DNA from: an uncultured Ruminococcus sp.
GTDB lineage: Bacteria; Bacillota; Clostridia; Oscillospirales; Ruminococcaceae
DNA: 59,414 nucleotides
Direction: 5' to 3'
Assembly (NCBI GenBank): GCA_900541495.1
Contig: UQKC01000008.1
Span: 1 to 59,414, forward strand
The notes below the pieces were generated by a model. The model saw only the letters and a program-made list of their open reading frames with translations. It did not search any database and had not been told where the DNA came from. How positions within the stretch are numbered: the stretch's first letter is position 1; the number at the start of each line of letters is the position of its first letter. Of this stretch, positions 40,929 to 50,392 are shown piece after piece. The position numbers and the translations under genes were made by a program.

Positions 40929-42860
40929 TTATACTGCGTCGTTTCTGATACCGAGGAAATACTCCTTTGCGGTATCGCCGTTGACCGGGCGGGCGAAGCG
41001 GAAGCCTTGGATATAGGAAGCGCCGATCGTATCGACGATCTTTTCCTGATTTTCGGTTTCAACGCCCTCTGTGAGGATCTTGATATCCTGCTTGATGAAT
41101 GCCTGCGAGATAAAGGTGAGGATAAAGTAAGCCTTTTCCGATTTCTCGGCGCTGTGGACGAGTGACTTATCGATCTTAAGGTACTCAAACGGCAGCTCGA
41201 TCATATTTGAGAGGTTGGAATAACCCGTTCCGAAGTCGTCCATATAGAACTTAATGCCAATATCACCGAGTTTGTCCATCATCTTCTTGACATACTGGAA
41301 GTTGTCGATGATAACACTTTCGGTTATTTCGATTCGGAGCTTTTCGGGAGGAATATTGTATTTCTTCACCATTTTCGTGACCTTTTCGACCATATCACCG
41401 CGCATTATCTGGTGGACGGAGAAGTTTACGGAAATAGCGTCAAAATCGATGCCCTCGTTTATAAGCTCTGCGATGAACCTGCAGGATTTTTCAAGCACGA
41501 TATCGCCAAGGCGGACGATCATACCCATTTCCTCGGCAATAGGGATAAATTCATCGGGGTAGATAGGACCTATCTCGGTCTTGTTAAGACGGACGAGCGC
41601 TTCTGCGGTGCGGAATTTGCCCTCGGAAACGGCATAGATAGGCTGATAGAAGATCTCAAAGTTGTTGTCGTCGGAGCTGAGCTCACGCTTGAGTATCTCC
41701 GTGATCTCTTTTTTTCTGCCGATGCGGCGTATAGCGTCGTCATCGCAAAAGACGATGTTGGTTTTCTTGGTTCTGGCTGTTTGCAGGCAGTATTCAAGAA
41801 GCTCGACAAGGCGGCCGGTGTTGTTTGCCTGCTCCGGGCAGTTCACAACAGCGATACTTGTCTTGAAATTGAATTCGTTCTTATTAAAGATATATTCCTT
41901 TGAGAGCGCATTATCGATCTTGTCAACTATACTTTGTATATATTCGGGGTCGGTCTTATCGATAATGAATGCGAATTTTGTTTCGGAATAGCGGAAGCCT
42001 TCTTTCCTTGGGATAACGTTCTCGATGCCTGCGGCTGCGAGGGTAATGATCTGACGGAGCTTCATGCTGCCAAAGGTGTCTTTCAGTTCCTGCTTATTAT
42101 CGATGCCTGCGATGATGCAGCAGAACTCAGAGCCTTTCTGAAATCTTTTTTCGGCTGATTCGATGAAACTTTTGCTGCCGAAGAATCCCGTGTCGCTGTC
42201 GATATCGACAAGGTTGGAGCTGATGAAAAGGAACATAAGGATAAGCGGACCTATTGCCGATGTACCCGTGAGCAGGATATTGTTTTCGAGAAACTGCACA
42301 AACATCACGATGCCCGAAAGGATAGGGAAGAACAGTACGAGCATTTTTACGCGGGAAGTTGTTTTTCTGCCGTTTTTTAAAGCCGCGATCGTGAGAAGAA
42401 CGGCAATATATATCATAAAGATGTATGTGAGCTTATTCAAAGGGCCGCGGACATATCCGCTGCTGTCAAAGCTGAAAAGGAACTTTGTGAACGGAGTGGT
42501 ATAGATGACTGCGAGCATCAAATAAAGCGGTATCTCAACGGCTTTTGTAAAATGCCTTTTCCAAGAGGAATCCTCTCGGTCGATGATATAGACGAAGTAT
42601 GCGAAAAACGCCGCCATTGTGAAGAGCAGAAATGTAAAATACAGCATTGTAGCGATATAGTTCGCCCAAACCGGAACAATGCCGTAATTATTGATAAAGA
42701 ATGCGGAAAGTATGTTGAAAAATGAACTTACTGCTATGCAGAATGAGCAGGTCACGAACATCTTCTTTTCATAATTCCATTTTGTGACGCTGAGGGACAC
42801 GGAAACTCCGATTATAAGCGAAACGTAAAGTGCGATGCACTCTGCGGTAACGTTAAACAT
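40929..42860 (-). CDS. Membrane GGDEF-like/EAL protein, c-di-GMP phosphodiesterase
   Basis: The 643-residue protein has about seven N-terminal membrane segments (5-215), a degenerate GGDEF domain (about 225-375; the active loop reads RYSETKFAF, so no cyclase activity is expected) and an EAL domain (about 395-640). The EAL domain keeps EALVRL, NFSVHQI, EITES, DDFGTGYSN, LKIDKSLV, EGVETE and QGFRFARPV, so it should hydrolyse c-di-GMP. Own promoter at 42943-42971. No other intact cyclase or PilZ gene was recognised in the window. The membrane part may sense an unknown signal. Confidence 0.9.
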   Translation of the reverse strand: MFNVTAECIALYVSLIIGVSVSLSVTKWNYEKKMFVTCSFCIAVSSFFNILSAFFINNYGIVPVWANYIATMLYFTFLLFTMAAFFAYFVYIIDREDSSWKRHFTKAVEIPLYLMLAVIYTTPFTKFLFSFDSSGYVRGPLNKLTYIFMIYIAVLLTIAALKNGRKTTSRVKMLVLFFPILSGIVMFVQFLENNILLTGTSAIGPLILMFLFISSNLVDIDSDTGFFGSKSFIESAEKRFQKGSEFCCIIAGIDNKQELKDTFGSMKLRQIITLAAAGIENVIPRKEGFRYSETKFAFIIDKTDPEYIQSIVDKIDNALSKEYIFNKNEFNFKTSIAVVNCPEQANNTGRLVELLEYCLQTARTKKTNIVFCDDDAIRRIGRKKEITEILKRELSSDDNNFEIFYQPIYAVSEGKFRTAEALVRLNKTEIGPIYPDEFIPIAEEMGMIVRLGDIVLEKSCRFIAELINEGIDFDAISVNFSVHQIMRGDMVEKVTKMVKKYNIPPEKLRIEITESVIIDNFQYVKKMMDKLGDIGIKFYMDDFGTGYSNLSNMIELPFEYLKIDKSLVHSAEKSEKAYFILTFISQAFIKQDIKILTEGVETENQEKIVDTIGASYIQGFRFARPVNGDTAKEYFLGIRNDAV

Positions 42861-42942
42861 TGTTCAGCTTCATCTCCTTTGCAGATGTATGCCGCGGATA
42901 AATGATTTCATTATTACAGATAAATACCCTATACTATATATA

Positions 42943-42971
42943 ATTATATCAAAGCTTGTCGATAAAGTCAA
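42943..42971 (-). promoter_or_regulatory. Promoter of the EAL-domain gene
   Basis: Minus strand TTGACT (42966-42971), a 17-base spacer and TATAAT (42943-42948), about 85 bases before the start codon. Confidence 0.75.
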
Positions 42972-43103
42972 TGAAAGACATAGTATGTAATATAAACCAT
43001 AGATTATTTTTCTGTTAACAATGCAAATATCTGAAGATATTGAAGCTTTTTTTGTATATTTTTCCGCAAATATCTGTCAAACGGTCACGCTTTTTACGTT
43101 TGC

Positions 43104-43135
43104 AAAAAATGCCCCCGTGATGCAGTGTCACGGGG
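43104..43135 (-). terminator. Terminator of the YitT-family gene
   Basis: Minus strand CCCCGTGA, a seven-base loop, TCACGGGG, then GCATTTTTT. It lies ten bases after the stop codon. Confidence 0.85.
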
Positions 43136-43144
43136 ACGATAGGT

Positions 43145-44032
43145 TTATTCGGGTTTTGCGGTGTTGAATTTGAATACATCTGCGACCTCGGAAATGGTGA
43201 CATAAGCTTTAGGGTCGCAGTTCTGTACTATCGTTCTCATTCGTGTTATCTGGAAACGGTTGACAACGATGTAAAGCACGGTCTTGGGTGATTTTGAGTA
43301 GTAGCCCTGCGCACCGATAAGTGTTATTCCGCAGCCGAATTCCTCGGAGAGAGCTTTGCTGACCTCGTCGGCTTTATCCGTGATAACAAAAGCTGATTTT
43401 GAGCGGTCGATACCCTCAACGATGAAGTCAACGGCTTTGAGTGCGGCGGTATATGCAACGACCGAATAGAGAGGCAGTATCCAGCTTTTGAGGATTATTC
43501 CGCAGACTATGTAAAGAATTATGTTGTATCCCATAACGAAAGTTCCTACCGTGATGCCTATACGCTTTGCGAAGATGACAGCCATTATTTCAATGCCGTC
43601 CATTGCGCCGCCGAAGCGAATGGCAAGTCCGCTGCCGATGCCCGAGATAAGTCCGCCGAAAAGCGAGCAGAGGAGCAGGTCTGAGCCTGCAAGCGGCGAA
43701 ACGAAGCTGACATCAATTGGGAGAATGTCTGTTATCAGCCACGCGGAAAGCGAATATATCATAACAGCGTATATCGCAGACGCGGTGAAAGCGATACCCT
43801 GTTTTTTCATGCCGTAGAGAAAAAGCGGAACGTTCAGGATTATAAGGAAAAACGAGAGCGAGAGCGGCGTTATGCCCGAAAGCAGTATCGAAGTGCCTGA
43901 AATTCCGCTGTCGTAGAGATTCACGGGGGCAAGGAACATCGTTATTCCAATGGCGTTTATGATTCCTGCGGCGGTAAGACCGAGGAATTTTTTTAAGCCG
44001 ATTTTTTTCAGTTCGTGCAGCAGCTTTTGCAT
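43145..44032 (-). CDS. YitT-family membrane protein (DUF161/DUF2179)
   Basis: The 295-residue protein has five or six membrane helices (about 15-195) with GIINAIGITMFLAPVNLYDSGISG read in parts and GAMDGIEIMAVIFAKR, followed by a cytoplasmic DUF2179 domain (about 210-285; ITDKADEVSKALSEEFGCGIT and VLYIVVNRFQITRMR). The frame opens at 44092, but CGGAGGT seven bases before ATG 44032 (MQKLLHELKK) is decisive. The family's transport role is not settled. Confidence 0.9.
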   Translation of the reverse strand: MQKLLHELKKIGLKKFLGLTAAGIINAIGITMFLAPVNLYDSGISGTSILLSGITPLSLSFFLIILNVPLFLYGMKKQGIAFTASAIYAVMIYSLSAWLITDILPIDVSFVSPLAGSDLLLCSLFGGLISGIGSGLAIRFGGAMDGIEIMAVIFAKRIGITVGTFVMGYNIILYIVCGIILKSWILPLYSVVAYTAALKAVDFIVEGIDRSKSAFVITDKADEVSKALSEEFGCGITLIGAQGYYSKSPKTVLYIVVNRFQITRMRTIVQNCDPKAYVTISEVADVFKFNTAKPE

Positions 44033-44147
44033 ATTGATACCTCCGATTAAAAAAGTTATAATAATTATATCATATTTTCTGCAAAACTTCAATACGCAAA
44101 AGCAAATTTACATCAAATTTATTCTGCGGCAAAATTGTTTTGTCTGC

Positions 44148-44176
44148 TTGACATTATTATTCACAAATGGTATAAT
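44148..44176 (+). promoter_or_regulatory. Promoter of the CAP-domain protein gene
   Basis: TTGACA (44148-44153), a 17-base spacer and TATAAT (44171-44176), a consensus promoter. The following gene at 45288 is 27 bases after the first and may be co-transcribed. Confidence 0.85.
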
Positions 44177-44246
44177 AAACGGTAATAAACAACGGCACTT
44201 GATCGCCGATAAACTCGGCGGAATTTTAATGTTTGGGGGCAGAAAA

Positions 44247-45260
44247 ATGAAAAGATTCATCAAAATGTTCAGCTCGCTTATGCTTGCGCTTATGATCGCT
44301 GTTTCGGCGGTAATTATCCCGTCGGCTGCGGCTTCGGTCAAGCTCAACAAGAAGTCGATAACGCTCATCACGGGTACTTCGACGACATTGAAGCTCACCG
44401 GTACGAAAAAGACTGTAAAATGGTCATCGATGGCAGATGACATTGCTACCGTTTCAAGCAAGGGCAAAGTCACGGCAAAGGCAACGGGTTCGACCTACAT
44501 AGTTGCAAAAGTCGGAAAAAAAAGCTATAAATGCAAGGTCAAGGTCATCAACGGAAAGATCACGGTCGGAAAATCGGACGTTTCGCTCAAATCGAATGAA
44601 ACTGTCAAGGTGAAGATCAAAGCGCTTGGCGGACACTCGATAGCTGCCGAATCGATGAACGAGAACATCGCGACAGTAAGCTTCAAGGGCTCAAAATGGG
44701 ACGGCAACATCATCAAGCTGAAAATAACAGGTATTTATGCAGGTGAAACTACCGTAAAGGTTTATTCCAAGAAATATCCGAAATCGGTTTATGCTTACAT
44801 CAATGTAAATGTTGAAAGTGTAAAGGAAGATGAATTCGCCAAGGTCGCTTCCGCGACCGTATCAAAAGATGAGAGCGACAGTTCGACAGACGGTATGAGC
44901 TTTGCCGAAGAGGTGCTATACTACTGCAATATCGAGCGCGAAAAGGCAGGGGTTTCTCCGCTTGCGCTTGATGATACGCTTTGCTCCGCTGCTGCAGTGA
45001 GAGCAGAGGAGATCACTGTTTCCTTTGACCACACCCGTCCCGACGGAAGAAAATGCTTCACGGCGATGGACGATATAGGATATTCTTACAGTGCGGGAGG
45101 CGAAAACATCGCATGGGGATACCGCACGGCTGAAGAGGTCGTTGACGGCTGGATGCATTCCGCAGGACACAGAGCAAATATCCTCAGCTCGAATTTCAAT
45201 CGCCTTGGAGTTGGAAAATCGGGAACTTACTGGGTGCAGATGTTCGCATATTCAAACTAA
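44247..45260 (+). CDS. Secreted Ig-like (Big_2) and CAP-domain protein
   Basis: The 337-residue protein has a signal peptide (MFSSLMLALMIAVSAVIIPSAAA), a Big_2 domain (about 28-105; KKSITLITGTSTTLKLTG, SSKGKVTAKATGSTYI), a second beta module (about 106-195; GKSDVSLKSNETVKVKIKALGGHS read in parts, VYSKKYPKSVYAYINV) and a CAP/SCP domain (about 215-337; YCNIEREKAGVSPLALD, FDHTRPDGRKCF, GENIAWGY, HSAGHRANILSS). Bacterial CAP proteins such as YkwD are secreted; their activity is unclear. The frame extends upstream, but TTGGGGG seven bases before ATG 44247 and the signal peptide set the start. Its first two domains match the next two genes. Confidence 0.88.
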   Translation: MKRFIKMFSSLMLALMIAVSAVIIPSAAASVKLNKKSITLITGTSTTLKLTGTKKTVKWSSMADDIATVSSKGKVTAKATGSTYIVAKVGKKSYKCKVKVINGKITVGKSDVSLKSNETVKVKIKALGGHSIAAESMNENIATVSFKGSKWDGNIIKLKITGIYAGETTVKVYSKKYPKSVYAYINVNVESVKEDEFAKVASATVSKDESDSSTDGMSFAEEVLYYCNIEREKAGVSPLALDDTLCSAAAVRAEEITVSFDHTRPDGRKCFTAMDDIGYSYSAGGENIAWGYRTAEEVVDGWMHSAGHRANILSSNFNRLGVGKSGTYWVQMFAYSN

Positions 45261-45287
45261 GCTCTTTGACAGACAGGAGGCTTTTGT

Positions 45288-46703
45288 ATGAACAAAAAAT
45301 TTGCAAGATCGTTTTTCAGTTTGTTTATGGCGCTTTTGATGGTGCTTTCACTGGCTGTTATTCCGTCGTCTGCTGCTAAGGTTTCCCTTAACAAAAGCTC
45401 TGTTTCAATAGTAAAAGGATATTCCGTTACCCTTAGTGTGAACGGAACGAATAAAAAGGTAACTTGGTCGTCCGATGATACCTCGGTCGCAGATGTTTCA
45501 AAAAAAGGCAAAGTAACGGGCAAAGACCTCGGAACAGCTACTATAAGCGCTTCGTTCGGGAAGAGCATTCTTAAATGCAAGGTGACAGTTAAGGCAGGCA
45601 GCGTTTCCACTAACGGAAACAAGCTTTCGGTCGAGGTAGGCAAGACAGAACCTGTATCGGTAAAGGCTGTCGGCATTCACGACCTTGTTGTCAAAAGCTC
45701 TGACGAATCCATAGCAAAGGCGACTCTTTCGGGCAGCTTTACCGGCAATATCACCTCGGTAAATGTCAAGGGCGTTTCCGACGGAACAACTAAGATCAAA
45801 ATATACGCAAAGGGTTACGAAAAGAGCATATATAAATATATCGAAGTAAAGGTCGGAAAGGGCAAACCGACGGAAACGGTATCTTCATTGGGAATTACGG
45901 TTTCCGCAGATTCCGTTGAGGTCAACGAGAACCTTACAGCAAAGCTGACGGTAAAGGCTTCGTCCGAGATCTTGAAAAAGGTCACTATCGTTTCCACTGC
46001 AAAGTATAATTTTGATATTGATACGAAATATGATCTTGAAAAGGGTACAGCCAATATAACGATCAGCGGTTATGCTGAGGGCGACGGAAATCTCCGCATC
46101 TTCGATTCGAATGACGAGAGTGTGGATATTTTTATTCCCGTAACGGTAACGAATAATGCCTATGACGTTGTTGTATGGAACAGAGAGCCGAAAAAGCGCG
46201 TTTCAACAGATGTCATTTATGTGGCTAACAGCGGATACACGAAGTATTATGTTCTCGAACCGCAGGACGGCGACTCTGCTCACGCTGAATCGCTTCTCGC
46301 AAAGCATACTGAGAAATACGAATACTGGACGGTTTATGAAAACAGACCGAAAAAGGAACTTTCGACCGACGTTATCCTTTCCAAGAGTGAAAAGCTGAAC
46401 GGCAAAAAGGTTACAAGATATCTTCTTGTGGAACAGGATTATGACGAAGCATATTCCAACTCCGTATTCGGACAGTATTTCGGCGTTTATGACTATTATA
46501 AAGTATATGCGACAAAGCCTGCCGCTGCAAAGTACGGCGACAGCAGCGCTATGTTTGAATATGATATAGAAACCAATGGCAAAAAGGAAAAGGAAATAAG
46601 GTATATCCTCGCCGATGGCAGTGTTGATGAGTTCCGTCTTGACAAAGTATGGAGAGCTTACACGAAAAAATACAATATAAATACTTGGAAAAGAGTATAT
46701 TGA
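45288..46703 (+). CDS. Secreted Ig-like protein, paralogue 2, with C-terminal repeats
   Basis: The 471-residue protein has a signal peptide (SLFMALLMVLSLAVIPSSAA), a Big_2 domain (about 30-105; WSSDDTSVADVSKKGKVTG), the same second module as its neighbours (about 106-195; KIYAKGYEKSIYKYIEV), another beta domain (about 200-285) and then two to three copies of an unassigned unit of about 60 residues with the pattern VxxxxPxxxxSTDVIxxx ... YYVLEP ... YxYWTVYE. GACAGGAGG precedes the ATG. It has no sorting signal, so it should be released or held non-covalently. Confidence 0.85.
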   Translation: MNKKFARSFFSLFMALLMVLSLAVIPSSAAKVSLNKSSVSIVKGYSVTLSVNGTNKKVTWSSDDTSVADVSKKGKVTGKDLGTATISASFGKSILKCKVTVKAGSVSTNGNKLSVEVGKTEPVSVKAVGIHDLVVKSSDESIAKATLSGSFTGNITSVNVKGVSDGTTKIKIYAKGYEKSIYKYIEVKVGKGKPTETVSSLGITVSADSVEVNENLTAKLTVKASSEILKKVTIVSTAKYNFDIDTKYDLEKGTANITISGYAEGDGNLRIFDSNDESVDIFIPVTVTNNAYDVVVWNREPKKRVSTDVIYVANSGYTKYYVLEPQDGDSAHAESLLAKHTEKYEYWTVYENRPKKELSTDVILSKSEKLNGKKVTRYLLVEQDYDEAYSNSVFGQYFGVYDYYKVYATKPAAAKYGDSSAMFEYDIETNGKKEKEIRYILADGSVDEFRLDKVWRAYTKKYNINTWKRVY

Positions 46704-46744
46704 TAATGTAACCATATTGTAATTCTATTGTATTTCCTTTTTAA

Positions 46745-46773
46745 TTGACTTTTATTATCTCCGGTGGTAAAAT
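46745..46773 (+). promoter_or_regulatory. Promoter of the third Ig-like gene
   Basis: TTGACT (46745-46750), a 17-base spacer and TAAAAT (46768-46773), 50 bases before the start codon. Confidence 0.7.
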
Positions 46774-46822
46774 AGACTTAAAGTAAGATCCCACAATAAA
46801 AATAATACAGGAGGTATGGATT

Positions 46823-48649
46823 ATGAGTAAAAACTTTTTTAAATCATTCCTTAGCACACTCCTTGCTCTTATGATGATAGTAACAGTTGCGGCTGTTCCT
46901 TCATCGGCAGCTACGGCAAAACTCAGCAAGTCGTCTATCTCGCTCACAAAGGGCTATTCGACAACTCTTTCCGTAAGCGGCACAACAAGCAGCGTTACAT
47001 GGACAACGGGCAACAAGAGCGTTGCTACCGTTTCAAGCAAGGGTAAGGTAGTAGGCAAAAAGGTCGGTTCGACCTACATTTACGCAAAGGTAAATTCTTC
47101 TACACTCAAATGTAAAGTCACTGTTGTTGCAGGCAAGATAGCTGTCGGACAAAGCAGCGTTGAACTTGAACCGGGCGACACGACAAAGGTTCGCATCAAG
47201 GCTCTCGGAACACACAGCCTTTCCGTAAGCACTACTGACAGATCGGTAGTAAAAGCTTCATGGTCAGGCGCGAAGTTCAGCGGAAATTACATCAATCTCA
47301 CTCTTACAGCTGTTGGCTCGGGTTCTGCAAGAGTAAAGGTATATGCAAAGAATTACCCCAAGTCTATCTACAAGTACATTGATGTTGATGTTATCGGCGA
47401 AGATGATGATGATGATGATGATATCATCGACGACGATGACAGCGGCAGTGGCAATACGACAACAAGCGGAAAGATCCAGTCGAGCGTTTCATCGATAAGC
47501 GTTGCTGAGGGCGCTACACAGTCGTTCACAGTATATGCTTCTTCAGCAAGCGTTCTTTCCAGCCTTAAAGTAAATTCTTCGAGCTTCTTCGGCTTTGGCG
47601 TAAAGACAACGACTGACACTGCGAGAAATGCACTCGTTATCACGGTTTACGGTTACAGTGCAGAAACAGGCACTATCAAGGTATATTCGACAGCTGACAG
47701 CAAGCTTTCTGTAACTATCCCGGTAACTGTAACGGCTGACGCACAGTATTACAAGCTCCTCACAGTAAAGCCAACAACAAAGATACTCCAGACCGATATG
47801 GTCATTGCATTCCAGAACGGAACAACATCTTACTATATGCTCGTTCCTTACGGATATGACCCTGCTTACGCAAACTCCGTTGCGGCAAAGTCGCTCAATT
47901 CTTACAGCTACAACCTTGTTTACGATACAACACCTCAGAAAAAGCTCGCAAACGATCAGGTAGTATCTAAGAATGTTGTTTTCAACGGAACAACACAGGC
48001 AAGATATGTTCTCGCACCTTACGGCTATGACAGTGCGTTCGTTGACACGGTATTCGCAAAGTATTCGGGAATCTATGATTACTATACCGTTTACACAGAA
48101 AAGCCAACATTACATATATTCTCAGACGAGATCCTTTCATGGACAATAACCAAGTCCAATGCAGCTACAGGCAAGGCAGAAACGTCCTCAAGATATATGC
48201 TTGTTCCTTTCGGATATGACGAAACAAAGGCAAATGACATCAAGACCAAGGATATGAACACGAATATAAGCGCTGCCGCATACACTGTTTACAGCACACT
48301 TCCAACTGTTGATCCTATCAGCTACAAGGTAATTCAGTGGGTAAAGGGCACAAATGAGAACAGATATATGATAGTTCCGACAACAGGCTGCGACTATGTA
48401 AAGAGAAATGATATCGTCCGCAAGGATGTTGGATATTTCAGCTACTATGTTGCATACTCCGAAAGACCGACTATCACAAACACTGACACACAGGCAGTTT
48501 ACTCACTCACACTCCAGGATTCAGACGGAAGATTGATCGATGTTTATATTCTCTACAATCCAAAGGATTCTGACTATCAGACAAAGATCAACGCTGCTAT
48601 CGGCGCAACATCTGCATACATCGGTGTTCGTCAGGGTTCGATAAAGTAA
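46823..48649 (+). CDS. Secreted Ig-like protein, paralogue 3, with five C-terminal repeats
   Basis: The 608-residue protein has a signal peptide (FLSTLLALMMIVTVAAVPSSAA), a Big_2 domain (about 30-105), the shared second module (about 106-193; VYAKNYPKSIYKYIDV), an Asp-rich linker (about 194-215), a beta domain (about 218-305) and about five copies of the 60-residue unit (about 310-600), with YYMLVPYGYDPAYANSV, RYVLAPYGYDSAFVDTV, RYMLVPFGYDETKAND and NRYMIVPTTGCDYVKRND as clear anchors, each followed by a YYxVYxxxP segment. It has its own promoter and an AGGAGG site. The repeat is not one I can name. Confidence 0.85.
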   Translation: MSKNFFKSFLSTLLALMMIVTVAAVPSSAATAKLSKSSISLTKGYSTTLSVSGTTSSVTWTTGNKSVATVSSKGKVVGKKVGSTYIYAKVNSSTLKCKVTVVAGKIAVGQSSVELEPGDTTKVRIKALGTHSLSVSTTDRSVVKASWSGAKFSGNYINLTLTAVGSGSARVKVYAKNYPKSIYKYIDVDVIGEDDDDDDDIIDDDDSGSGNTTTSGKIQSSVSSISVAEGATQSFTVYASSASVLSSLKVNSSSFFGFGVKTTTDTARNALVITVYGYSAETGTIKVYSTADSKLSVTIPVTVTADAQYYKLLTVKPTTKILQTDMVIAFQNGTTSYYMLVPYGYDPAYANSVAAKSLNSYSYNLVYDTTPQKKLANDQVVSKNVVFNGTTQARYVLAPYGYDSAFVDTVFAKYSGIYDYYTVYTEKPTLHIFSDEILSWTITKSNAATGKAETSSRYMLVPFGYDETKANDIKTKDMNTNISAAAYTVYSTLPTVDPISYKVIQWVKGTNENRYMIVPTTGCDYVKRNDIVRKDVGYFSYYVAYSERPTITNTDTQAVYSLTLQDSDGRLIDVYILYNPKDSDYQTKINAAIGATSAYIGVRQGSIK

Positions 48650-48657
48650 AACAATAC

Positions 48658-48685
48658 GGGCGTTCCGAAAGGGACGCCCTTTTGC
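48658..48685 (+). terminator. Terminator after the third Ig-like gene
   Basis: GGGCGTTCC-GAAA-GGGACGCCC followed by TTTTGCTTTTT, nine bases after the stop codon. Confidence 0.9.
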
Positions 48686-48762
48686 TTTTTATTTGATGAG
48701 ACATGCTTATTTGCGTTCTTTTTTTAAAGCGTACCTTTTTTGTGAATTTTTATGATTTGCTA

Positions 48763-48791
48763 TTGACTTAATGCTTTCTATATGATATAAT
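48763..48791 (+). promoter_or_regulatory. Promoter of the metK transcript
   Basis: TTGACT (48763-48768), a 17-base spacer and TATAAT (48786-48791). The riboswitch starts about seven bases downstream. Confidence 0.85.
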
Positions 48792-48797
48792 GTAGAA

Positions 48798-48960
48798 AAC
48801 TTATCAAGAGTGGCGGAGGAACTGGTCCTGTGAAGCCCGGCAACCTAATTGCAGAAGTTATTCTGACAGGAAAGGTGCTAAATCCTGCGGTATGATCCGA
48901 GAGATGAGTAAGATTTGTCTTTAACGTCTGCGCTTGAAAAGTTTTTCAGGTGCTTTTTTT
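48798..48960 (+). ncRNA. SAM-I (S-box) riboswitch with terminator
   Basis: The leader has the S-box core in order: CTTATCAAGAGTGGCGGAGG, ACTGGTCCTGTGAAGCCCGG, CAACCT, AAGGTGCTAAATCCTGC, and the closing strand GAGTAAG near 48906-48912 that pairs with CTTATC. An intrinsic terminator follows (GCGCTTGAA 48930-48938, TTCAGGTGC 48945-48953, then seven T). When S-adenosylmethionine binds the aptamer the terminator forms and metK is switched off. The metK start is 22 bases further on. Confidence 0.96.
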
Positions 48961-48982
48961 ATTTTTATAAGGAGGAATTTAA

Positions 48983-50161
48983 ATGTCAAAGAAGTTTTTT
49001 ACATCGGAATCCGTAACTGAAGGTCATCCCGACAAAATATGCGACCAGATCTCGGATGCCGTTCTCGATGCTATCCTTAAAGAAGACCCAATGGGCAGAG
49101 TTGCCTGCGAAACAGCCACAACAACAGGTATGATACTCTGTATGGGCGAAATTTCCACAAACTGCTATGTTGATATCCCGAAGATCGCACGTCAGGTCGT
49201 TATCGATATCGGTTATGACCGCGCAAAGTTCGGTTTTGACGGTCATACCTGCTCCGTTCTCACAGCTATCGATGAGCAGTCAGCAGATATCGCACTCGGC
49301 GTTGATGAAGCTCTCGAACATAAGCAGGGCGAAAAGTCCGACCGTTTTATGACGGGTGCGGGTGACCAGGGTATGATGTTCGGATTTGCCTGCAACGAAA
49401 CACCCGAACTTATGCCTATGCCTATCTCACTTGCACATAAGCTTGCAAAGAGATTGACCGAGGTAAGAAAGAACGGAACAATCCCTTATCTTCGCCCAGA
49501 CGGAAAAACTCAGGTAACCGTTGAGTATGACGACAGCAAGCCTGTTCGTGTAGATACAGTTGTTGTTTCCACACAGCATTCCGAGGCAGTTACACTCGAA
49601 CAGATCCGTGCCGATATCATTGAAAAGGTTATAAAGCCGATCATTCCTGCAGAACTCCTCGTTGATACAAAGTATTATGTAAATCCGACAGGACGCTTCG
49701 TTATCGGCGGACCTCAGGGCGACAGCGGTCTTACGGGCAGAAAGATCATCGTCGATACCTACGGCGGATATTCCCGTCACGGCGGCGGAGCTTTCAGCGG
49801 CAAAGACCCGACAAAGGTTGACAGAAGTGCAGCTTACGCAGCAAGATATGTCGCAAAGAATATCGTAGCAGCAGGACTTGCCGATAAGTGCGAGATCGAG
49901 ATAGCTTATGCCATAGGCAAGGCTGAACCTGTTTCCGTACTCGTTGACAGCTTTGGTACGGGTAAGGTTTCCGACGATAAGCTTTCCGAAGCTGTAAGCA
50001 AGGTGTTTGACCTCCGTCCGGCAGCAATAATCGAAGCACTCGACCTCCGTAAACCGCAGTACAGACAGCTCGCTGCATACGGACACATGGGAAGAGAAGA
50101 CCTCGGTGTAGCATGGGAAAAGACTGACAAGGTTGAAGAACTCAAGGCGGCAGTTAAGTAA
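48983..50161 (+). CDS. metK: S-adenosylmethionine synthetase
   Basis: MetK makes S-adenosylmethionine from methionine and ATP. The 392-residue protein has the family motifs FFTSESVTEGHPDKICDQIS (start), GAGDQGMMFG, and GGAFSGKDPTKVDRSAAY, with the expected three-domain length. AAGGAGG precedes the ATG. Its product represses its own synthesis through the SAM-I riboswitch upstream. It is followed by a terminator at 50210-50270 and is monocistronic. Confidence 0.97.
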   Translation: MSKKFFTSESVTEGHPDKICDQISDAVLDAILKEDPMGRVACETATTTGMILCMGEISTNCYVDIPKIARQVVIDIGYDRAKFGFDGHTCSVLTAIDEQSADIALGVDEALEHKQGEKSDRFMTGAGDQGMMFGFACNETPELMPMPISLAHKLAKRLTEVRKNGTIPYLRPDGKTQVTVEYDDSKPVRVDTVVVSTQHSEAVTLEQIRADIIEKVIKPIIPAELLVDTKYYVNPTGRFVIGGPQGDSGLTGRKIIVDTYGGYSRHGGGAFSGKDPTKVDRSAAYAARYVAKNIVAAGLADKCEIEIAYAIGKAEPVSVLVDSFGTGKVSDDKLSEAVSKVFDLRPAAIIEALDLRKPQYRQLAAYGHMGREDLGVAWEKTDKVEELKAAVK

Positions 50162-50209
50162 AAAATTATGGCAAAGCTTTGATGAAAAAGCATAACAGCC
50201 AACAAATCT

Positions 50210-50270
50210 AAAGGCACGGTTCACATGAAAAAGGCAAACCCGAAAAATGTGAACCGCGCCTTTCTGTTTT
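50210..50270 (+). terminator. Terminator after metK
   Basis: AAAGGCACGGTTCACAT (from 50210) pairs with ATGTGAACCGCGCCTTT (to 50263) with one mismatch, around a 20-base loop, and is followed by CTGTTTTTTT. Confidence 0.85.
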
Positions 50271-50392
50271 TTTGCGGAAATCGCAATGTGAATGGTGATA
50301 TAATATCTCAAAAAAATTTTCTGTATGGTCGAATTATGCACCCGCATTATGGTTTCCTCCAAAATTTGCACACTATAATAATTACGCATTTA

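Noticed and set aside
45720..48700. Poly-Asp GAT repeat as a frameshifting phase-variation tract
   Set aside because: The repeat near 47400 is a trinucleotide run in frame, so length changes would not shift the frame.
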